A DNA stretch of 64,000 bases, from the NCBI RefSeq assembly GCF_004126535.1, contig NZ_PPCV01000002.1:248001-312000 (forward strand), given 5' to 3'. The stretch comes from Propioniciclava flava (GTDB taxonomy: Bacteria > Actinomycetota > Actinomycetes > Propionibacteriales > Propionibacteriaceae). Positions 35,462 to 45,000 of this stretch are shown piece by piece. The notes under the pieces are model-generated. The model did not search any database, had not been told where the DNA came from, and saw nothing but the letters and a program-made list of their open reading frames with translations. Numbering within the stretch: position 1 is the stretch's first letter; each line of letters starts with the position of its first letter. Position numbers and translations under genes: made by a program.

Positions 35462-35573
35462 CCGCCTATTGTGCAGCCCGCGACGCCGACCCTTGACGGC
35501 GAGCCGCGTGGGGGAGGTCTGCGGACGGTAGGCTGCTGCACGCGAATGACCCGCGTCGATGAAGGAGCCCCTG

Positions 35574-37022
35574 ATGGACGACCAGGTACCGGGCGTAGCA
35601 GGCGTAGTGGTGCTGGCGGCGGGCGCGGGAACGCGCATGAAGTCACGCACCTCGAAGCTGCTGCATCAGATTGCAGGGCGTTCCCTGCTCAGCTACGCCA
35701 TCCATGCGGCCGAGTTCCTCGACCCTGAGCGCCTTGTCGTGGTGGTGGGCCATGAGCGCGAACAGATCGAGGCGCACCTGGCCGACATCGCCCCCCAGGT
35801 CACGGTCGCGGTCCAAGAGCAGCAAAACGGCACCGGCGACGCGGTGCGCGCAGGCCTGGAGCACCTCGCCGACGTTGAGGGGGAGATCGTCGTCACCTAC
35901 GGCGATGTTCCACTACTCACCGGGGAGACGCTCGCCGCCCTCGTGGCGGCCCACCGCACCCACAGCGATGCGGTGACGGTGCTCAGCACGGTGCTGGACG
36001 ATCCGAGCGGGTATGGGCGCATCGTTCGTGACGCCGACGGCGGCCAGGTCGCGGCCATCGTCGAGCAGAAGGACGCCACCCCCCAGCAGGCTGCCATCAC
36101 CGAGATCAACGCGGGCATCTACGTGTTCGACGCGGCGACGCTGCGGGCCGGGCTGGCGTCCCTCACCAGCAACAACGCGCAGGGCGAGTTGTACCTCACC
36201 GACGTCATCACGTTCGCCCGCGAACGGGGCCGTGACGTGCACGCCATGATCTTGGAGGATCGCTGGCAGGCCGAAGGGGTGAACGACCGCATCCAGTTGT
36301 CCCGGCTGGGGCGCGAACAGAATCGTCGCCTGCTGGAGAAGTGGATGCGTGCCGGGGTCACGATCCTCGACCCGGAAACCACCTGGGTCCACGACACCGT
36401 TGATCTGGCCCCCGACGTGACGCTGCTGCCGGGCACCCACCTCGAAGGCGCGACCTCGGTCGCTACGGGGGCCACCATCGGTCCCGACACCACATTGATC
36501 GACGTCGAGGTGCGCGAGGACGCCACCATCGTCCGGACGCACGGGTCGCTGGCGATCATCGGGGCGGGCGCCTCGGTGGGGCCGTTCGCCTACCTGCGTC
36601 CGGGGACGGAGTTGGGGGATCGCGGCAAGATCGGCACCTTCGTGGAGACCAAGAACGCCATGATCGGCGAGGGCGCCAAGGTGCCGCACCTCACCTATGC
36701 GGGCGATGTCGAGATCGGGCCGGACGCCAACATCGGCGCGGGCACGATCTTCGCCAACTACGACGGCGTCACCAAGAGCCGTTCCGTGGTGGGCAAGGCG
36801 AGCTTCGTGGGCAGCAACTCGGTCATCATGGCGCCGGTCGAGATCGCCGACGGGGCCTACGTCGGCGCCGGGTCGGCGATCACCGACCCGGTGGGGCCTG
36901 GTGAACTGGCGGTGGCCCGGGCCCGGCAGCGTAATATCGCCGGATGGGTGGCGGCTCGGCGCGCAGGCACCAAGACCTTCACCGCAGCCCGAGAAGCGAG
37001 CGAAGGGACGCCCGAGCAGTGA
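35574..37022 (+). CDS. glmU: bifunctional N-acetylglucosamine-1-phosphate uridyltransferase / glucosamine-1-phosphate acetyltransferase
   Basis: The 482-residue GlmU makes UDP-GlcNAc for peptidoglycan. The N-terminal nucleotidyltransferase has LAAGAGTRMKSRTSKLLH, QQNGTGDAV and YGDVPLL. The C-terminal half (from about 255) is a left-handed beta helix with GPFAYLRPGT, the KIGTFVETKNA stretch, the catalytic HLTYAGD histidine and IFANYDG. ATG 35574 follows AAGGAG with a 6-nt spacer. The stop overlaps the prs start by 4 nt. Confidence 0.97.
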   Translation: MDDQVPGVAGVVVLAAGAGTRMKSRTSKLLHQIAGRSLLSYAIHAAEFLDPERLVVVVGHEREQIEAHLADIAPQVTVAVQEQQNGTGDAVRAGLEHLADVEGEIVVTYGDVPLLTGETLAALVAAHRTHSDAVTVLSTVLDDPSGYGRIVRDADGGQVAAIVEQKDATPQQAAITEINAGIYVFDAATLRAGLASLTSNNAQGELYLTDVITFARERGRDVHAMILEDRWQAEGVNDRIQLSRLGREQNRRLLEKWMRAGVTILDPETTWVHDTVDLAPDVTLLPGTHLEGATSVATGATIGPDTTLIDVEVREDATIVRTHGSLAIIGAGASVGPFAYLRPGTELGDRGKIGTFVETKNAMIGEGAKVPHLTYAGDVEIGPDANIGAGTIFANYDGVTKSRSVVGKASFVGSNSVIMAPVEIADGAYVGAGSAITDPVGPGELAVARARQRNIAGWVAARRAGTKTFTAAREASEGTPEQ

Positions 37023-37999
37023 CCGGGATCAAGCGTCAGTCCGAGAAACACCTCATCGTGGCGTCCGGGCGGGCGTTCCCCGAACTGGCCGACGAGGTCG
37101 TCAGCCTGCTGGGGGTGGAGTTGGTCCCGACCAGGGCGCTCACCTACGCGAACTCCGAGATTTACGTGCGTTTCGAGGAGTCGGTGCGCGGCGCGGACGC
37201 GTTCGTCATCCAGGCACACCCGGCGCCGGTCAACGAGTGGCTCATGGAGCAACTCATCATGATCGACGCGCTGAAGCGGGCTTCGGCCAAACGCATCACG
37301 GTCGTGTCGCCGTTCTACCCTTACGGGCGTCAGGACAAGAAGCATGCGGGCCGCGAGCCCATCTCCGCCCGGCTCATCGCCGACCTGTACAAGACCGCGG
37401 GCGCGGATCGGTTGATGTCGATCGATCTGCACGCCTCCCAGATCCAGGGATTCTTCGACGGGCCCGTCGATCACTTGATCGCGCTCCCGGTGCTGGAGGA
37501 GTACATCCGCACGCACTACCCGCTGGACAACCTGACCGTCGTCAGCCCCGACGCTGGCCGCGTCCGCTTGGCCGACGCGTACACCGACCGGCTGGGTGCG
37601 CCGCTGGCGATCATCCATAAGCGGCGTGACCCGAACAAGGCCAACGAGGTGGCGGTCGGGGAGGTCGTCGGTGACGTCCGGGGCCGGGTGTGCCTGCTTG
37701 TGGACGACATGATCGATACTGCGGGCACGATCACGGCGGCCGCGCACACGTTGAAGGAGCACGGCGCCGCCGGCGTGATCGCTGCAGCGACGCATCCGAT
37801 CTTGTCGGGCCCGGCTGCCGAGCGGCTGAACTCGGCGCCGTTCGAGGAGATCATCGTCACCAACACGCTCCCGATCCCCGACGGGGTGAACGTGCCGAAG
37901 CTCACCACGTTGTCGGTTGCTCCGCTGATCGCCGAGGCGATCCGGCAGATTTTCGAGGACGGTTCGGTCACCAGCCTGTTCCAGGGCGCCAGCCTGTAA
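37019..37999 (+). CDS. prs: ribose-phosphate pyrophosphokinase
   Basis: This 326-residue enzyme makes PRPP for purine, pyrimidine, His and Trp synthesis. It has the ANSEIYVRFEESVRGADAFV N-terminal segment, the ATP flexible loop SPFYPYGRQDKKHAGREPIS, DLHASQIQGFFD and the PRPP loop VDDMIDTAGTI. The GTG at 37019 shares its TG with the glmU stop codon. The glmU-prs-rplY-pth order is conserved in Actinobacteria, except that the kinase-like gene below interrupts it here. Confidence 0.96.
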   Translation: MTGIKRQSEKHLIVASGRAFPELADEVVSLLGVELVPTRALTYANSEIYVRFEESVRGADAFVIQAHPAPVNEWLMEQLIMIDALKRASAKRITVVSPFYPYGRQDKKHAGREPISARLIADLYKTAGADRLMSIDLHASQIQGFFDGPVDHLIALPVLEEYIRTHYPLDNLTVVSPDAGRVRLADAYTDRLGAPLAIIHKRRDPNKANEVAVGEVVGDVRGRVCLLVDDMIDTAGTITAAAHTLKEHGAAGVIAAATHPILSGPAAERLNSAPFEEIIVTNTLPIPDGVNVPKLTTLSVAPLIAEAIRQIFEDGSVTSLFQGASL

Positions 38000-38028
38000 G
38001 GCGGCCTCACGCGCCTTGCTTGTGCGCG

Positions 38029-39786
38029 TCAGCGGGGGCGGGTGAAGATCAGCGCGACCGCTCGCAGTGCGAGGATCACCCCGGCGAAGGCGAGCAGCAG
38101 GCCCAGCAGGCTGAACGTGTCGATGCCCGCGATCAGCGGGAGCCCGCCGCCGCTGGTGACCAGCACGATGCCTCCGACGACGGCCGCACCCGCCAGCAGG
38201 GCGAGGACGAGTTGCTGCACCAGCGACGTCACGAAGCGCCGGTCGTGCGGATCGTGGAACAAGGACACCCGCACGGCAAAACGGCCTTCGGTCAGGTCGT
38301 CGGTCAGCTTGTCGATGCGCCGCGGCAGGTGCTCCAGCACGGGCAGGATGCGCACCATCCGGCGTTGCAGTTGGGCGGTCACGCCTTCAGGGGAGAGATC
38401 GCCGGTGACGTCCTTGGCGACACAGCGCGCCGCCTCGACGAGGTCGAGCCCCGGATCGAGACGTTTGAGTGTCCCCTCGAGCGCGCCCAGGGAGCGCAGG
38501 GCGGCGGCGATCTGCGGGGGGACGCCGAATCCGTAGCGCATCACCAGCGACAGCAGTTCACCGAACACTTTGAGGCTTCCGCCGCGTCCGATGCCGCCGC
38601 GGTAGCGGGTGATGAGCAGCCCGATCTCGCGCTGCAGCGCACGCTCGTCCAGCGTGTCGGGCCGGTCCAGCAACTCCAACACGCAGTCGGTGGCCAAGAC
38701 GGGGTCGTCGGCGTCGATCGACCACAGCATCAGGGCCAGCGTCTGACGGGAGGGGGCGTCCAGGCGTCCTACTGATCCGAAGTCGAGCAGCCCCACCGCG
38801 CCGTCGGGCCAGATCACGACGTTGCCAGCGTGCAGGTCGGCATGAAAGATGCCATCACCGAGGAGTTGGCCGAGCACTGCGGCCAGGAGGGTCTGCGCGG
38901 ACGCAGCGCGCGTGTCGGCGTCCAGAGCCTCGATGAGGTCGTCCGCCTGGGCGATGGGGGTCCCGGTGAGTCGCTCCATGACGATGACGTGACGCCCCGA
39001 GAGTTCGTCGTAGACGTGCGGGATGCGGACGCCGCGCTCCCCGCTCACCAGAGTGGCCGTGTGGACCTGGGCGAGCGACGCCGACGCGAGGGGTTCGGGA
39101 TCGATTTCTGAAAACACCTCCTCCAGCGGGCGGCCGAGTTCAGCCTCCACGGCAGTCGCGAACACGGGCCACGGTTGCGGCGCGACGCGGTTGGTGAGGT
39201 GGGACAGCTCCTCCAGATACACCGGGGGGAGCAGATCCGCCCGCGTGGACAACATCTGGCCCAGTTTCACGAACGTCACCCCGGACTGCTCCAACGCGAG
39301 GCGCAGCGAATGGGCGGTCACGGAGGGCCGGTCGTCGCCGCGCAGGCCGCGTAGCTGGGAGGTGAGGCCGTTGCGGGCCAGGATCGTCGTGATCTCCCCG
39401 TAGCGGCGGGCGGTGGCGAAGCGGCGCCCCCACCCGAAGAACGCCGACCGCAGCGGGGGCAGGGATCCGGTGGGCCACAGCACTTCGAGCCCCACCAGGA
39501 CGGCTGCGCTGAAGGCGAACCCCCACAGGGCCAACACGATGAGGACGAGCAGGCCTGCCCCGGCGCTCGAGTCGGTGATGACCATCGTCCCGGACTCCAG
39601 GGCCCAGCCGATGACGCCGAAGAAGATGCCGATGGTCAGGATCGAGACAACGAACGAGCGGAGCCACCCCACCGGGACGCCCAGGACGCGGCGGGCCGCG
39701 TGGACCAGCAGCCACGCTTGCAACACGCTCACGGTGAGTGCGGCGATGCCGCTGAAGAACGATTCGAGCCCGGCGAGCACGTTCAT
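38029..39786 (-). CDS. ABC1/AarF (UbiB) kinase-like protein lacking the nucleotide-binding lysine segment
   Basis: This 585-residue protein has three N-terminal hydrophobic segments, then ABC1 motifs: FVKLGQMLSTR (the KxGQ motif), the LSHLTNRVAPQP region, IDPEPLASASLAQVH, the catalytic-loop GIFHADLHAGNV, the metal DFG in LLDFGSVGRL, and two membrane spans at the end. Between QVHTATLVSGE and GVRIPHVYDEL the family normally has about 90-100 residues containing the AVKVQRPG lysine strand and the ELDF..EA.N segment. Here the two ends join directly near 39028-39040, in frame. The protein should not bind ATP normally. It is either a deletion allele still readable in frame or an assembly error. Confidence 0.85.
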   Translation of the reverse strand: MNVLAGLESFFSGIAALTVSVLQAWLLVHAARRVLGVPVGWLRSFVVSILTIGIFFGVIGWALESGTMVITDSSAGAGLLVLIVLALWGFAFSAAVLVGLEVLWPTGSLPPLRSAFFGWGRRFATARRYGEITTILARNGLTSQLRGLRGDDRPSVTAHSLRLALEQSGVTFVKLGQMLSTRADLLPPVYLEELSHLTNRVAPQPWPVFATAVEAELGRPLEEVFSEIDPEPLASASLAQVHTATLVSGERGVRIPHVYDELSGRHVIVMERLTGTPIAQADDLIEALDADTRAASAQTLLAAVLGQLLGDGIFHADLHAGNVVIWPDGAVGLLDFGSVGRLDAPSRQTLALMLWSIDADDPVLATDCVLELLDRPDTLDERALQREIGLLITRYRGGIGRGGSLKVFGELLSLVMRYGFGVPPQIAAALRSLGALEGTLKRLDPGLDLVEAARCVAKDVTGDLSPEGVTAQLQRRMVRILPVLEHLPRRIDKLTDDLTEGRFAVRVSLFHDPHDRRFVTSLVQQLVLALLAGAAVVGGIVLVTSGGGLPLIAGIDTFSLLGLLLAFAGVILALRAVALIFTRPR

Positions 39787-39908
39787 CGGATCCCCTCACG
39801 CAGGTTGGATGCCCCTTCTGCGAGCCTAGTCAGCCAAGCGCATAACGCCGTCGGTCCGTGTTCCTCCCCGCCCGCGCCTCTGAACTATCCACGCCCTGCC
39901 GTGTGGGG

Positions 39909-39998
39909 TAGGATGCAAAGGTTGCTTGGCGAGGGGACGTCTGATCCCGTGATCGACAAGGTCCTCCCTTGCCACGTCTGTACCGCAAGGTTGAGGAG
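39909..39998 (+). promoter_or_regulatory. rplY promoter and leader
   Basis: A TAGGAT -10 box lies at 39909-39914, giving a leader of about 85 nt before the ATG at 40007. Near its 3' end CCTTGC (39967-39972) can pair with GCAAGG (39985-39990), directly before the GAGGAG ribosome site (39993-39998). The hairpin could influence translation. The rest of the 220-nt gap shows nothing else. Confidence 0.45.
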
Positions 39999-40006
39999 AA
40001 CCACAC

Positions 40007-40639
40007 ATGAGCGATGAGCTGAAGCTTGTAGCCGAGTCCCGCAATGAGTTCGGCAAGGGCGCTGCCCGCCGGATCCGCCGCGCCAACAAGGTGCCCGCCG
40101 TTATCTACGGCCACGGCGGAGACCCGATCCACATCACGCTGCCCGGCCACGAGACCCTGCTGGCGCTGCGCACCGCGAACGCCCTGCTCACCCTCGTCAT
40201 CGATGGCGCCGAGCCCGAGTTGGCCCTGCCCAAGCAGGTGCAGCGCGACCCGATCACCGGCTTCCTCGAGCACGTCGACCTCGTCATCGTGAAGAAGGGC
40301 GAGAAGGTCAGCGTCGAGGTTCCGCTGCTGATCACCGGCACCATCAAGGAAGACCGCATCCTGGTTCAGGACCAGCAGGCCATCACCCTCGAGGTCGAGG
40401 CCACGAACATCCCGGCCCACGTCGAGATCGACGGCGGCGCCCTGCAGGTCGGCGACCAGATCACCGCCGCCGACCTGAAACTGCCTGCGGGTGCCGTGTT
40501 CGCTGGCGACCCCGAGGAACTGATCCTCTCCATCGCCCCGGCCCCCACGACCGAGGAACTGGACGCCGAACTGGACGCCGCCGTGGCCAAGGCTGGCGAC
40601 GAGCCCGCCGAGGCTGCTTCCGAGGAAGCCGCGGAGTAA
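40007..40639 (+). CDS. rplY: 50S ribosomal protein L25/general stress protein Ctc
   Basis: This 210-residue protein of the CTC branch has an N-terminal 5S rRNA-binding L25 domain (AESRNEFGKGAARRIRRANKVPAVIYGHG) and a C-terminal beta domain (about 95-185). It ends in an acidic, Ala/Glu-rich tail. It binds 5S rRNA in the large subunit. GAGGAG precedes the ATG by 8 nt. It is followed after 4 nt by pth. Confidence 0.95.
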   Translation: MSDELKLVAESRNEFGKGAARRIRRANKVPAVIYGHGGDPIHITLPGHETLLALRTANALLTLVIDGAEPELALPKQVQRDPITGFLEHVDLVIVKKGEKVSVEVPLLITGTIKEDRILVQDQQAITLEVEATNIPAHVEIDGGALQVGDQITAADLKLPAGAVFAGDPEELILSIAPAPTTEELDAELDAAVAKAGDEPAEAASEEAAE

Positions 40640-40643
40640 GTCC

Positions 40644-41246
40644 TTGCCGCACGCGTGGTTGGTGGTCGGGCTCGGTAATCCGGGCCCGACCTACGCGTCC
40701 ACCCGGCACAATGTCGGCTTCATGGTGGCCGACGAACTCGCCGGGCGGGCGCGCGCACCGTTCACGGCGCCGCGCGGCATGCGCGCCGACGTGTGCGAGA
40801 CGCGGCTGACCCCTGCGGGGATGGGCGGCGTGGGGGCTGACGCCCAGCGCGTCGTCGTGATCAAGCCGCGCACGTTCATGAACGATTCGGGTGCCGCCGT
40901 CGGTAAGGCGTCCGCGTTCTACAAGATTTCCCCCGAGAACGTGATCGTCGTCCACGACGAACTCGATCTGGATTTCGGGCGCCTGCGCGTCAAGAAGGGC
41001 GGGGGCGACAACGGGCACAACGGCCTGAAGTCGATCCGTGCCGCGTTGGGTACCGGCGACTTTTACCGGGTCCGGTTCGGCATCGGGCGTCCACCCGGTC
41101 GTCAGGACGCCGCCGCCTACGTGCTGGCGACGATCCCGGCGTCCTTGCGCGAGGACTACGCCGTCGAGGCGTCCCGCAACGCCGACGCCGTCGAGACGCT
41201 GATCGCTGCAGGCCTCGAAGCTGTCCAGAACCGCTTCAACTCCTGA
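40644..41246 (+). CDS. pth: peptidyl-tRNA hydrolase
   Basis: The 200-residue Pth releases peptides from prematurely dropped peptidyl-tRNA. WLVVGLGNPGPTYASTRHNVGF holds the catalytic His22. KPRTFMNDSG and HDELDLDFGRLRVKKGGGDNGHNGLKSI are the other conserved blocks. The start is a TTG at 40644, supported by GGAG (overlapping the rplY stop region) 7 nt upstream and by the family N-terminus. No ATG occurs before the first motif. Confidence 0.93.
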   Translation: MPHAWLVVGLGNPGPTYASTRHNVGFMVADELAGRARAPFTAPRGMRADVCETRLTPAGMGGVGADAQRVVVIKPRTFMNDSGAAVGKASAFYKISPENVIVVHDELDLDFGRLRVKKGGGDNGHNGLKSIRAALGTGDFYRVRFGIGRPPGRQDAAAYVLATIPASLREDYAVEASRNADAVETLIAAGLEAVQNRFNS

Positions 41247-41370
41247 GGCGGGCAGCGGCAGAGCGTTATTTCAGGATCGCAGGAAGGGCGCCGGGCCAAC
41301 TCCGGTGAGCCGATTCCGTGCCCTGCTTTCATGGGATATGACCGTGAAGACGTTTCTCAGGGTTCCCTAG

Positions 41371-41981
41371 GCTCATCCAGGTGATCGCGTCGCGGTGCTC
41401 CTCGGCGGGGACACGCTGGAACTCACCGAGCCCGGCGAGGCTGAGGACTTCGGTCGGCGTTGGGAGGACGCCCGGGCCCTCACCGAGTTCGGGGATCGCG
41501 AGATCACCGAGCCCTGGACGTGGGCGGGGCCGGCGCGGACAGTGTCGGGGCATAGCTGGGGTGGCTGTATCGAAGTGATCGATCAGATCGCACTGGCGGG
41601 GCGGATGCCGGCCGTGACCGACGTGGCGGGCTCCATCCTCCTGTTGGAGACCAGCGAGGAAATCCCCTCCGCTGACGAGGTGAAACGGTGGGTGCGAGCC
41701 CTAGCGAGCGAGGGGTGCTCGAGGCTGCCGCAGGGGTTCTGGTCGCCCGTCCACCGGTCAGCGCGCTAGACAAGCCTGTTCCGTCAGCATCCGAGCGCTC
41801 TCGGCTTCGCGTGGAGCAACGCGAGACCATCATCGAGCAGGTTTCTCGATACAACCCGCATGCCGTGGTCTGCGTGGGTGTGCCGTGTGGACACACGCGC
41901 CCGCAATGGATCGTCCCCTTCGGGGGCATCATCACCCTCGACGGTGCGAGTCAGGTCGTCGAGGCTCACTATCAGCCCTGA
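41371..41981 (+). pseudogene. S66 family LD-carboxypeptidase (MccF-like) remnant
   Basis: The frame begins with AHPGDRVAV, the normal N-terminal strand of S66 peptidases, but a TAG lies just before it and no start codon is evident. After DRVAV it jumps directly to LLGGDTLELTEPGEAEDF, sequence that belongs about 130 residues further on, so the nucleophile-Ser region is missing. It continues through EPWTWAGPARTV, WGGCIEVI and LLLETSEE. At a GGGG run (41712-41715) it shifts frame to GVLEAAAGVLVARPPVS, and it reaches the true C-terminus with VCVGVPCGHTRPQW. Three defects make it a pseudogene. The 124 nt before it (41247-41370) hold nothing I can identify. Confidence 0.85.
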
Positions 41982-42056
41982 CCACGCGCTGCGATCCACA
42001 CCGCTCCGACCCGGGCTCCATGGGGAGTGTCAGGGGCCGCCTCTAGACTGTCCGTC

Positions 42057-45000
42057 GTGAATCTTGCGGGCCTTCTTGAGCTCGTCGCCTCCGAACCCGT
42101 CATTGCTGAGCTGGTCTCGCATGCGCGCGTGGGCTCGGATGCGACGTTGGACGTCTCCTGTCCCAGCGCGCTGCGCCCACTCCTGGCGTCCGTGCTGCGC
42201 ACCCGCGCGGATCGTCCACTGCTGGTGGTCACCTCGACGTACCGCGAGGCGGAGAACACCCGCGACACGCTCGCATCCGTGTTGGGCGAAGACGACGTGG
42301 CCTACTACCCGGCCTGGGAGACGCTGCCGCACGAGCGCCTCTCGCCGCGCTCGGACACGGTGGGTCGCCGCCTGAGCGTCCTGCGGCGGCTCGCGGGCCA
42401 CGATGAGCTCCCGGCGCCCGGCGTCATCGTCGCGCCGGTGCGAGCCATCTTGCAGCCACAGGTTGCGGGGCTCGGTGATCTGCTCCCGGTCCGGATCGAG
42501 GCCGGGCGCGACTACGACGTCGATGAGATCGCCGCAGCGCTGGTGGATGCCGCCTACGTGCGTGTGGATTTGGTGGAGCGGCGGGGCGAGTTCGCGGTGC
42601 GCGGCGGCATCATCGATGTCTTCCCGCCCACGAGCGAGCACCCCTACCGCGTGGACTTCTTCGGGGATCAGGTCGAGGAGATCCACCCCTTCTCGGTGGC
42701 GGATCAACGCTCCATGGAGGAGACGCTGCCTGCCATCACCGCCGACCCCTGCCGCGAACTGCTGCTGAGCGACGCCGTGCGAGAGCGGGCGGCCACGCTG
42801 TCGATGCGCACCGACCTGGGCGAGCAGTTGCGTGAGATGTTCGCCAAGATCGCCGAGGGCCACGCCGTCGACGGCATGGAGGCGCTCGCCGCCGTGCTGG
42901 TCGACCGCCTCGAGCTGCTGGTCGATGTCTTGGCCCCCAACACGACCGTCTTGGTGAGTGATCCCGAGAAGGTGCGGGCGCGCGCTATGGAACTCCACGC
43001 CACCAGCCAAGAGTTCTTGATGGCGTCCTGGGCGGCGGCCGCCGAGGGCGGTAAGGCGCCGATCGATCTGGGCGGTTCGGCGTACCGGACGCTGGGCGAG
43101 GTGCGCACCGAGGCGCTGGGGCGGGGCGTGGCGTGGTGGACGCTGTCCGCGTTCGCCGAAGATCCCGCCAGCTTGCAGATCGCCGCCGAAGAGAACGAGC
43201 CCTTCCGCGGGGATCTCGAAGCGGCCCTGGGTGCGGTCCGGTCGTCGCTGGACGCCGGGATGAGCGTGGTGATGGTGGCAGACAGCCCCGGGCGCGCGAC
43301 GCGCCTCGGCGAGGTGCTGGCCGAGCACGACCTGGCCGGGCGGGCCTCGATCGTCACCGCAGATCTGCGGCACGGCTTCCGCCTCGACAAGGTGAACCTG
43401 CAGGTCTTCACCTCCGGGGATCTCTCTGGCGTCCAAGGGGTCGAGAAGGCCCCCCGGAAGATGCCTGCGCGGCGCAAGAACACGATCGACCCGCTGGAAC
43501 TCAAGCCCGGCGACCTGATCGTCCACGACGCGCACGGTGTGGGCCGCTACGTCGAGATGGTGACCCGGACGGCCGCCGGGGCGACCCGGGAGTACCTCGT
43601 CATCGAGTACGCGCCCTCCAAGCGTGGTCAGCCGGGGGATCGGCTCTTCGTCCCCATGGACGCCCTCGACCAGGTCACCCGCTACGTGGGCGGGGAGGCT
43701 CCCGCACTGGACCGGATGGGGGGAGCGGACTGGAACAAGCGCAAGAGCCGCGCTCGCAAGGCCGTCCGGGAGATCGCCGCCGAACTCATCAAGCTGTACG
43801 CGGCGCGGCAGGCCACCCAGGGGTACGCCTTCGGTGTCGACAGCCCGTGGCAGCGTGAACTCGAAGACAACTTCGCCTACGTGGAAACACCCGATCAGTT
43901 GGCCGCCGTCAGCGAGGTCAAGCGCGACATGGAGCAGATCGTCCCCATGGACCGCCTGATCTGCGGCGATGTCGGGTACGGGAAGACCGAGATCGCCATC
44001 CGGGCCGCGTTCAAGGCCGTCATGGACGGCAAGCAGGTCGCGATCCTGGTCCCGACCACTTTGCTGGTCCAGCAGCATTACGCCACCTTCGCCGACCGCT
44101 ACGCGGGGTTCCCGGTGACGGTCGCCTCCCTGAGCCGGTTCCAGACGCCCGCGGAGTCGAAGAAGGTCATCGACGGCCTGCTGGACGGCTCGATCGACGT
44201 CGTCGTCGGCACTCACCGGCTGTTCTCCCAGGAGGTCCTGTTCAAGGATCTGGGCTTGGTGATCGTCGATGAGGAGCAGCGCTTCGGCGTCGAGCACAAG
44301 GAGGCGCTGAAGAAGATGCGCCTCAACGTCGACGTGCTGTCGATGTCGGCCACCCCGATCCCGCGAACGCTGGAGATGGCGATCACCGGCATCCGCGAGA
44401 TGAGCGTCATCGCAACCCCACCCGAAGAGCGGCACCCCGTGCTGACGTTCGCCGGGCCCAGCGACGACGCCCAGATCAGGGCCGCGATCCGGCGCGAACT
44501 GGCCCGCGAGGGGCAGGTGTTCTACATCCACAATCGGGTTGGCACCATCGAGAAGGCTGCGGCGCGGATCCGGGATCTGGTGCCCGAGGCCACCGTCGAG
44601 GTCGCTCACGGTCAGATGAACGAGCATCAGTTGGAGCAGGTGATGCTCGACTTCTGGGAGCGTCGCGCCGACATCTTGGTGTGTACGACCATCGTCGAGG
44701 CAGGCCTGGACATCTCCAGCGCGAACACCCTCATCATCGAGCGGGCGGACCTGCTGGGCCTCTCTCAGTTGCACCAGTTGCGCGGACGCGTGGGGCGGGG
44801 TCGCGAACGCGGCTACGCCTACTTCCTGTATCCGCCGGACAAGCCCCTCACCGACACCGCGCACGACCGGCTGGCCACGATGGCCGCCCACACCGATCTG
44901 GGCGCTGGCATGGCGATTGCGATGAAGGACCTGGAGATCCGCGGCGCAGGCAACCTGCTGGGGGACGAACAGTCCGGACACATCGCCGACGTGGGCTTTG

